5,296 nucleotides of DNA from an uncultured Mucispirillum sp. (GTDB taxonomy: Bacteria; Chrysiogenota; Deferribacteres; Deferribacterales; Mucispirillaceae): positions 1 to 5,296 of the forward strand of contig CAMEZN010000150.1 of the NCBI GenBank assembly GCA_945947845.1, written 5' to 3'. Each line of letters begins with the position of its first letter. Positions within the stretch are counted from its first letter, which is position 1. The notes beneath the pieces are model-generated. The model searched no databases and was not told the DNA's origin. It was given only the letters and a program-made list of their open reading frames with translations. Shown here in pieces: positions 1-5,296 of the stretch. Both the position numbers and the translations under genes were made by a program.

Positions 1-704
1 CTGTAAGATATAAATTATACTATGACAAAATAAGCAGTATAAAAGAATATATAATATCAATAATAAAAAATAAAATACAGTATGAAGAGTTTTGGGCATT
101 AAAGAATATTAGTTTTAAAATAAAAAAAGGTGAAGTTTATGGTATATTAGGCAGAAATGGAGCAGGTAAAAGCACACTTTTAAAAGTAATCTCAAAGATT
201 TTAAAACCAACAACAGGCAGTGTTCGTATAGATGGTTCTATTGCACCTTTATTAGAATTAGGCTCTGGATTTGATTTTGATTTAACAGGGAGAGAAAATA
301 TATATTTAAATGGTGCAATATTAGGTCATTCAAAAAAATTTTTAGAATCAAAAATAGATGAAATAATAGAATTCTCAGAATTAGGTAAGTTTATAGATGT
401 GCCTATAAGAAATTACTCATCTGGCATGGTTGTTCGTCTAGCTTTTTCAATTGCAACAATAGCTAGTCCTGATGTACTAATAATAGATGAAATATTATCA
501 GTGGGTGATATGCACTTCCAAGAAAAAAGTAAAAATAGAATGTTAGAATTAATTAACGGCGGAACAACAGTATTATTTGTATCACATGATACAAATCAAG
601 TAAGAGAAATATGCAATAAAGCAATATGGATTGAAAACGGTGAGATAAAAGAAATAGGTAATGCAAGCGATGTTTGCAGCCGATATGAAGATAGTTTTAA
701 ATAA
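1..704 (+). CDS. Polysaccharide ABC exporter, ATP-binding subunit (Wzt/KpsT/TagH-like), 5' end missing
   Basis: This is the nucleotide-binding subunit of an ABC-2 type exporter that drives a lipid-linked glycan across the inner membrane, paired with a Wzm/KpsM/TagG-like permease not seen here. The frame is open from the window edge (first full codon at 3), giving 233 visible residues. By comparison with the family about 10-20 N-terminal residues are missing; the opening VRYKLYYDK matches the usual early strand. Visible motifs are Walker A GRNGAGKST (residues 50-58), the family stretch LLELGSGFD (83-91) followed by TGREN, the signature YSSGM (138-142, replacing LSGGQ as is typical of this subfamily), Walker B VLIIDE (158-163), D-loop SVGD (166-169) and the H-loop His195 in FVSHD. 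All catalytic motifs are intact. The protein ends 38 residues after His195, so it lacks the C-terminal carbohydrate-binding domain of long Wzt proteins such as those of E. coli O8/O9a. A GTG at 399 is internal, not the start. Family assignment is firm; which polymer it exports is unknown. Confidence 0.93.
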   Translation, partial: VRYKLYYDKISSIKEYIISIIKNKIQYEEFWALKNISFKIKKGEVYGILGRNGAGKSTLLKVISKILKPTTGSVRIDGSIAPLLELGSGFDFDLTGRENIYLNGAILGHSKKFLESKIDEIIEFSELGKFIDVPIRNYSSGMVVRLAFSIATIASPDVLIIDEILSVGDMHFQEKSKNRMLELINGGTTVLFVSHDTNQVREICNKAIWIENGEIKEIGNASDVCSRYEDSFK

Positions 705-717
705 AATTAGAAATAGA

Positions 718-746
718 TTGACAATATATATTTGTTAAGATAAAAA
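718..746 (+). promoter_or_regulatory. Possible sigma70-type promoter in the ABC/glycosyltransferase spacer
   Basis: The 71-base gap between the ABC gene and the double glycosyltransferase gene contains a perfect TTGACA (718-723). Seventeen bases later comes TAAAAA (741-746), which matches TATAAT at only 4 of 6 positions. No terminator hairpin lies in the gap, so read-through from the ABC gene is likely and this would at most be an internal promoter. In DNA this AT-rich such matches arise readily, so the call is weak. Confidence 0.25.
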
Positions 747-760
747 GTATAGAAAGTATA

Positions 761-766
761 AGGGAG
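761..766 (+). promoter_or_regulatory. Ribosome binding site of the double glycosyltransferase gene
   Basis: AGGGAG lies 9 bases before the ATG at 776. It supports that ATG as the start of the long frame, and no other in-frame start nearby has a comparable site. Confidence 0.75.
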
Positions 767-775
767 AAATAGTAG

Positions 776-3022
776 ATGAAATTAAGATGGTATTTTAAAA
801 AGAGTTTTGAAACTCTTAAAAATGAAGGATTAAAAATATTTATACTTAAAACAAAATATTATATTATAAACAGATTTCAAAAAGATAAAACAAAAGATAT
901 GTCTAAAATATGTGCTGATGTTTTATTCATTAACGGCACATTTTTACCGCATCCAGCAAGATACAGGGTTACACATCAAAAAGAACAGCTTTTTGCATAT
1001 AATGTAACATCTAGTGAAGTTTTTTATGAAGATTTAAAACTGGAATATGTAAAACAGTATAGAGTTTTTATTTTTTTCAGATGCCCAATAAATGAAACAA
1101 TAGAAGAATTTATTAAATTGGCAAGAAAATATAATAAAACAGTTTTATTTGATATAGATGATTTAGTTATAGATAAAAAATATACAAGCCAGATTAAATA
1201 TCTTAAAACAATGAGTACTGATGAATTAAAACTTTATGATGAAGGTGTAGAAAAAATACAAAAACTACTTAGAATGTGTGATGCTGCAATTACATCTACT
1301 GATAAGTTGGCAGAAGAGTTGAAAAATTATGTTCCAGAAGTATTTATTAATAGAAATGTAGCATCACAGGATATGGTTGCATTATCAGAAGGTGCATTTA
1401 AATATAGGGATAAAGTATATCAATCTAAAGATAGAACAAATAAACAAATAAAGAAATTTATAAAAAGTTCAATTAATGAAAGAAGAAAAAGGAAACATGT
1501 AATCCGTATTGGCTATTTTAGTGGAAGCATAACTCATAATGATGATTTTGAATATATTACTCCAGTTCTTAAAGAAATAATGGAAAAATACATTAATGTA
1601 GAACTACATATTACTGGTGAACTTGATATTCCAGATGAATTTAAATCTTTTAAAGAAAGAATAATAACAAGAGGATTTGTTAATTGGAAAGAATTACCAA
1701 ACTTAATCTCATCAGTTGATATAAATATTGCACCGTTAGTTGATAATATTTTTAATGAAGCAAAATCAGAAATTAAATGGATTGAAGCTTCTCTTGTAAA
1801 AGTTCCAACAATAGCTAGTAATATTGGTGCATTTAAAAAAATGATAGTCAATAATGAAACAGGAATCTTGTGCAGTACTATTGAAGAATGGAAAGTTGCT
1901 TTTGAATTATTAATTAATAATGAAAAGGAAAGAAAGAGAATAGCAGAAAATGCTTATAAATTTGCTGTAAAACACTGCAATACTGTATATACAGGGCTTC
2001 CACTTGCAAAATATATCAGAAGTAAAATGAATAAAAATATAGTTTTTGTGCTGCCATCAACAAAAATTAGTGGTGGTTCACTTGTTGTATATAAACATGC
2101 TAAAATATTACAGGATAATGGTTATGATGTTTTGATAATGAATGAAGATTTTTCTGAAAAAGATATAATAATTGATAATTCAAGAATAAATGTAGTTTCA
2201 TCATTACAAACAGGTATACATATGAGCATTGATAAATGTGTTGCAACATTATGGTCTACAAATAGATTTTTACTGTTATACCCTAATATAAAAGAAAGAT
2301 ATTATCTTGTACAGGGTTATGAAATAAATTTTGTGAATTATGATAGTATATTTAAATTTTATATTAATCAAACATATTCCCCTATTATAAATATAAGATT
2401 TCTTACAATATCTAAATGGTGTCAGAAGTGGCTTAATGATGATTATGAGCAGACAGCAGAATATGTTCCAAATGGTATAGATACAAGCCTGTTTTATCCA
2501 ATAAAACGAGATTTTAGTGATAGAAAAATTAGAGTGCTTGTTGAGGGAAACTCTTCTGATGATTATAAAAATGTTGATGAAAGTTTTGAGATAACAAATA
2601 GACTTGATAGAAATAAGTATGAAATATGGTTTATGTCATATCTTGGTGAACCAAAATCATGGTATAGAGTAGATAGATTTTTACATAAAATTCCACATAA
2701 ACATGTAGCAAAAGTATATAGAAGTGCTGATATTCTTGTAAAATCAAGCATATTAGAGAGTTTTTCATATCCACCACTTGAAATGATGGCAACTGGTGGT
2801 TATGTAGTAGTTGCTCCAAATGGTGGTAATGTGGAATTTTTAAAAGATATGGAAAACTGTGTTATGTATGAACAAGGGAATATAGAAAGTGGTATCAATG
2901 CAGTAGAAAAAATAGCTGGTGATGAAAAACTTCGTGATATATTGTATAAAAACGGCATCAAAACAGCTGAAAAAAGAGACTGGAAACTGATTGAGAAAGA
3001 TATTTTGGAGTTTTATAAATAA
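776..3022 (+). CDS. Two-domain glycosyltransferase: GT-B unit fused to a WsaF-like GT4 unit
   Basis: Probably a cytoplasmic, membrane-associated enzyme that adds sugars from nucleotide-sugar donors to a growing surface glycan; sugar and linkage cannot be read. Residues 1-47 are basic and helical, as in linkers preceding such domains. Unit 1 (about 48-415) has PARYRVTH (60-67), VLFDIDDL (123-130), a GT-B second half opening with IGYFSGSITHN (245-255), and EAKSEIKWIEA (328-338) where GT4 enzymes carry their donor-binding E-x7-E. Here the residue eight before Glu337 is Ala329, so the classic pair is not exact. Unit 2 (418-748) starts at an internal Met with FVLPSTKISGG (424-434, the GT-B N-terminal glycine loop), then YYLVQGYE, VPNGID (564-569) and a perfect E-x7-E, Glu661/Glu669, in ESFSYPPLE. 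These resemble WsaF, the rhamnosyltransferase of a Geobacillus S-layer glycan. There is no signal peptide or clear membrane segment. Its stop overlaps the next start. Domain calls are strong; sugar specificity is unknown. Confidence 0.9.
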   Translation: MKLRWYFKKSFETLKNEGLKIFILKTKYYIINRFQKDKTKDMSKICADVLFINGTFLPHPARYRVTHQKEQLFAYNVTSSEVFYEDLKLEYVKQYRVFIFFRCPINETIEEFIKLARKYNKTVLFDIDDLVIDKKYTSQIKYLKTMSTDELKLYDEGVEKIQKLLRMCDAAITSTDKLAEELKNYVPEVFINRNVASQDMVALSEGAFKYRDKVYQSKDRTNKQIKKFIKSSINERRKRKHVIRIGYFSGSITHNDDFEYITPVLKEIMEKYINVELHITGELDIPDEFKSFKERIITRGFVNWKELPNLISSVDINIAPLVDNIFNEAKSEIKWIEASLVKVPTIASNIGAFKKMIVNNETGILCSTIEEWKVAFELLINNEKERKRIAENAYKFAVKHCNTVYTGLPLAKYIRSKMNKNIVFVLPSTKISGGSLVVYKHAKILQDNGYDVLIMNEDFSEKDIIIDNSRINVVSSLQTGIHMSIDKCVATLWSTNRFLLLYPNIKERYYLVQGYEINFVNYDSIFKFYINQTYSPIINIRFLTISKWCQKWLNDDYEQTAEYVPNGIDTSLFYPIKRDFSDRKIRVLVEGNSSDDYKNVDESFEITNRLDRNKYEIWFMSYLGEPKSWYRVDRFLHKIPHKHVAKVYRSADILVKSSILESFSYPPLEMMATGGYVVVAPNGGNVEFLKDMENCVMYEQGNIESGINAVEKIAGDEKLRDILYKNGIKTAEKRDWKLIEKDILEFYK
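3007..3010 (+). promoter_or_regulatory. Ribosome binding site of the GT-C gene, inside the preceding gene
   Basis: GGAG lies 11 bases before the ATG at 3022 and inside the last codons of the upstream gene. With the TAATG stop/start overlap it points to translational coupling and supports the chosen start. Confidence 0.6.
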
Positions 3023-4491
3023 TGCATAAAATTGTTGGAAAATTACATATAAATTATTCAAATATTTATATTATTTTTATGATAATATTTTTTCTTAAAG
3101 CAATATTATATGCAGTTTATATTATACCCCCATATTTATTTAGTGCTCCAGATGACCACGGGCATTTATCATATATCCAGTATATATATGCAACCCATAG
3201 TATACCAATATTAAATCAAACAGGATTTGAGATAGATACATATATTAATTTTATACTTAATGAAAATAATGTTGTATCAAGTTTTACAAAAGATGGTATT
3301 GATTCATACAATTTTGATACATCAGTAAATTGGATAGCACAACATCCACCTTTGTATTATGTAATTATGGCAATATTTTATTTTACAGCATCATTGTTTA
3401 CAAATAATATAATGGATATTGTATTTTTTTTAAGGATAATTACAAGTATTTTTGGTATATTATCAGTATATATATTGCATAAAATTTTAAAAGAGCTTGA
3501 TACTGAACAAATTATATATTATGCAGTGATGACAGCATTTGTGTTCTCTGCACCATTGCAGTATTTTTTTGTAACAATAACAAATGACGGTTTAACTATA
3601 CTTCTCTGTCTAACTGCTACATTATTTTTAGTAAGATATATGAATAAGTTAAATAGTAAAGATTTTTATTTTTATGTATTAATATGCTCATTAATTATAT
3701 TAACTAAATATACAGGTGCTGTATATGTTTTACCATATACAATTTTTATAGTATTCTTGTTAATAAAAAATAATAGTATACTAAATACAATAAAAGTTTT
3801 ATTAAAAAGTTTATTAATAGCAATATTGCTTGTATTTCCATATTTAATTTATAATATTTCTGAATATGGTCGATTATTTCCTGTTTATGATTCATTTACA
3901 AGAAATACAAATGGTTCTTTATTAGAATATATTATAGAAAAAGATTATTTTGAAATTGTTGTCCGTAATATTATAATGGTTATTGGCTGGATTAAACATA
4001 TTTCTGCCAATAATACATTATTGTTATGGATACTTGTATTTTTAATATGTATGATTATTCCATATATAAAAAGAAGTATGAAACAAATAGTAATAATATT
4101 TATTATAAGTTATATTGTCTTTTTTTACATATTAAAAGTTGATTTATTACAGTCTTTAATAATTACATCATTTATTATTTTAAGTTGTTGCTTAATTATG
4201 AATTCAGCTAATAAAAGGGAGCTATACTTTAATATTGTAAATGTAATAAGTATTATAATTGTGTTTATAGCTTTCTTTTCAGCACAATATAAATTATATC
4301 TTGCACAGGGCTGGGTAAATGGTATGAATGGCAGATATTATTATATTGCAGTATTTCCTGTATTATATATTATTTTTAGCGGGCTAAAATATATTAATAA
4401 TAAATATACAAGTTTTGTACCATTATTAATAGTCGTATGTTTTATAATTATGGAACTTGGCATAATGTATAAGGAAGTGATACTATGGTAA
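3022..4491 (+). CDS. Polytopic membrane glycosyltransferase of GT-C type (PMT/ArnT-like)
   Basis: Likely transfers a sugar from a polyprenyl-phosphate donor to a glycan on the outer face of the inner membrane. I count about 13-15 hydrophobic segments (15-36, 110-127, 131-152, 164-186, 190-207, 215-249 as two, 259-279, 312-327, 332-349, 355-371, 375-394, 403-423, 440-457, 464-483). GT-C marks are an acidic pair after the first segment in PDDHGHLSYIQY (43-54; Asp44/Asp45 correspond to the usual PDE/PDD), a long first outer loop of about 70 residues ending in QHPPLYY (107-113), TNDGL (187-191), TKYTG (228-232) and NGRYYY (436-441). The order matches GT39 and DUF2142-type proteins. Length is normal for a GT-C core, but there is no large C-terminal soluble domain; the next, overlapping gene encodes one separately. 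The start at 3022 overlaps the previous stop by one base. Acceptor and sugar are unknown, and a membrane protein of different activity remains possible. Confidence 0.8.
   Translation: MHKIVGKLHINYSNIYIIFMIIFFLKAILYAVYIIPPYLFSAPDDHGHLSYIQYIYATHSIPILNQTGFEIDTYINFILNENNVVSSFTKDGIDSYNFDTSVNWIAQHPPLYYVIMAIFYFTASLFTNNIMDIVFFLRIITSIFGILSVYILHKILKELDTEQIIYYAVMTAFVFSAPLQYFFVTITNDGLTILLCLTATLFLVRYMNKLNSKDFYFYVLICSLIILTKYTGAVYVLPYTIFIVFLLIKNNSILNTIKVLLKSLLIAILLVFPYLIYNISEYGRLFPVYDSFTRNTNGSLLEYIIEKDYFEIVVRNIIMVIGWIKHISANNTLLLWILVFLICMIIPYIKRSMKQIVIIFIISYIVFFYILKVDLLQSLIITSFIILSCCLIMNSANKRELYFNIVNVISIIIVFIAFFSAQYKLYLAQGWVNGMNGRYYYIAVFPVLYIIFSGLKYINNKYTSFVPLLIVVCFIIMELGIMYKEVILW
4471..4477 (+). promoter_or_regulatory. 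Ribosome binding site of the anchored repeat-domain protein gene
   Basis: AAGGAAG ends 7 bases before the ATG at 4485. It lies within the last codons of the GT-C gene and is the best ribosome binding site in the window. It supports a real gene start there, although the frame has no stop inside the window. Confidence 0.75.
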
Positions 4492-5296
4492 AAAAATATA
4501 GCCTAGCAATTATTTTCTTTATAAGTGTATTGGTATTAATAATGTTATTGATTAAACTTAATCTGCCAGTTTACAAAAATACATCATTTAATTATACATT
4601 TTTTGGTAAAATAACTAAAAATAACTATATAAAACAAGATATATATCTTTCTGACAGTTATTATTTAAATTATATTACAATTAGAATGGGAACATATGGA
4701 AAAATAAATTATAATAAAAATACAGTATCATTTTATCTAAATGATAAGTTTGTTAAAAATTATACATTTGAATCAAATAATGTAAAAGATAATTCTTTTT
4801 ATACTATACCAATAGAGTTTTATGCAAATAAAAATGATAAATTAACTATTGTATGGACAAGTGATGGCAGTGAAGAAGATTCAATAGGTCCATATTTTTC
4901 AAAAACTCCATCTAAGAATATTCTTTATAGATGCACTCATAATCACTGCAATGAAATATCGGGCGAATTAACAATGTATATTTATGGTAATATAAATTTA
5001 CTTGATTATTTAACATCAAGAATTGAGAAAAAAAATTATATTAAGCCAATAGATATAAAAGAAGTTATAGAAAATGATAGGCAAGTAGCTAAAAATATTA
5101 CTGAAAATAATTATTATAAACAGCCTATATATGCTGAAAAGGATTATGTGTTAAATTCTATATCGTTTATTCTTGCAACATGGGCAAGAGAAAATACGAA
5201 TAATAATATTTTTAGTATAGTAAAAAATGGAAAAGTAGAATATGAGAATATTATTAACTCTAAAAATATAATAGATAATGGTGAATTTAAAATAGA
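4485..5296 (+). CDS. Membrane-anchored extracytoplasmic protein with duplicated beta-rich domain, 3' end missing
   Basis: Function not established. The frame is open from ATG 4485 to the window edge (270 full codons). Residues 1-4 include two lysines, and 7-23 form one hydrophobic segment with no evident cleavage site, so the protein is probably anchored with its bulk outside the cytoplasm. Residues about 50-168 and 212 onward look like two copies of one strand-rich domain: KQ-IY, Y-LN-I, a TYGK-IN or TWAR-EN motif (70-75, 232-237), then a DN pair (102-103, 264-265). From memory, LATYxRxN-type sandwich domains recur as appendages or partners of GT-C enzymes, which fits the 7-base overlap with the GT-C gene; that family link is inference. 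A linker at 170-211 is charged and probably helical. Cys150 and Cys155 (C-x4-C) could form a disulfide outside the cytoplasm. The likely role is an accessory or glycan-binding partner of the GT-C protein, or an N-terminal part of a larger enzyme whose rest lies beyond the window. Confidence 0.8.
   Translation, partial: MVKKYSLAIIFFISVLVLIMLLIKLNLPVYKNTSFNYTFFGKITKNNYIKQDIYLSDSYYLNYITIRMGTYGKINYNKNTVSFYLNDKFVKNYTFESNNVKDNSFYTIPIEFYANKNDKLTIVWTSDGSEEDSIGPYFSKTPSKNILYRCTHNHCNEISGELTMYIYGNINLLDYLTSRIEKKNYIKPIDIKEVIENDRQVAKNITENNYYKQPIYAEKDYVLNSISFILATWARENTNNNIFSIVKNGKVEYENIINSKNIIDNGEFKI
4632..4808 (+). other. Domain repeat copy 1 (core) in the anchored protein
   Basis: Residues 50-108 of the anchored protein. 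Aligned without gaps to residues 212-270, 20 of 59 positions are identical, including K50, Q51, I53, Y54, Y59, L61, N62, I64, T70, N75, D102 and N103. Copy 1 continues to about residue 168, ending in the strand-like LTMYIYG. The duplication is visible in protein, not in DNA, so it is old. Confidence 0.7.
5118..5294 (+). other. Domain repeat copy 2 (core, cut by window end)
   Basis: Residues 212-270 of the anchored protein, exactly 162 residues after copy 1. It carries the more family-like core SFILATWAREN (227-237). The window ends just after its DN pair, so its second half, and any third copy, cannot be seen. Confidence 0.68.

Noticed and set aside
399..704. Separate small gene starting at GTG 399
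   Set aside because: The same frame is open upstream to the window edge and carries Walker A at 150-176; the GTG is an internal Val codon before the signature motif.
744..760. Direct repeat AAAGTATA (744-751 and 753-760) in the spacer before the double glycosyltransferase gene
   Set aside because: Too short and too AT-rich to separate from chance; no known operator resembles it.
705..775. Possible terminator after the ABC gene
   Set aside because: No stem of useful length and no following T-run was found in these 71 bases.
800..817. Inverted repeat AAGAGTT / AACTCTT with 4-base loop, 24 bases after the ATG of the double glycosyltransferase gene
   Set aside because: A perfect 7-bp stem, but AT-rich, inside coding sequence and without a T-run on either strand, so not a terminator. 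An effect on early translation is conceivable but unsupported.
1534..1851. 105-codon open frame on the minus strand
   Set aside because: It lies wholly inside the well-supported double glycosyltransferase gene, shows no recognisable motif, and is a shadow of AT-rich coding sequence.
2563..3061. Three short minus-strand open frames
   Set aside because: They overlap the conserved GT4 motifs and the next gene start on the other strand, and their hydrophobic content is the expected reverse of Lys/Asn/Ile-rich codons.
1..5296. Recoded (TGA = Trp) mollicute-type genome suggested by the very low GC
   Set aside because: All tryptophans in the four frames are TGG, no in-frame TGA interrupts them, and a surface glycan ABC export locus of this kind does not suggest a mollicute.

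Overview
This is a 5.3 kb stretch of a surface-polysaccharide (O-antigen, capsule or cell-wall glycan) locus from a very AT-rich bacterium; GC is only about 18-38% in the lines I counted by eye. All four genes lie on the + strand, use the standard code (TGG for Trp, TAA stops) and have readable purine-rich ribosome binding sites. I cannot name the species. The base composition would fit Brachyspira, Mucispirillum, Fusobacterium or a low-GC Firmicute, and nothing in the window decides between them. There is no RNA gene, mobile element, CRISPR array or integration mark.

Layout: (1) positions 1-704 hold the 3' part of an ABC-transporter ATPase of the Wzt/KpsT/TagH polysaccharide-export type, cut by the window edge. 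(2) A 71-base spacer follows, with a possible weak promoter. (3) Positions 776-3022 encode a 748-residue protein made of two different GT-B glycosyltransferase units joined end to end; the second looks like a WsaF-type GT4 enzyme. (4) Positions 3022-4491 encode a 489-residue polytopic membrane protein with the marks of a GT-C (PMT/ArnT-like) glycosyltransferase. (5) From 4485 to the window end runs a membrane-anchored extracytoplasmic protein, incomplete at its 3' end, with two copies of a predicted beta-rich domain. The last three genes overlap by 1 and 7 bases, so they are very probably translationally coupled.

Inferred working model: the cytoplasmic double glycosyltransferase builds or extends a lipid-linked glycan, and the ABC exporter (its permease presumably upstream, outside the window) moves it across the inner membrane. 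The GT-C protein, with its coupled anchored partner, may then add a sugar from a polyprenyl-phosphate donor on the outer face. The most interesting point is the last gene: an internal duplication (20 identities in 59 ungapped residues, exactly 162 residues apart) in a protein coupled to a GT-C enzyme. Nothing here clearly amounts to a wholly new system.
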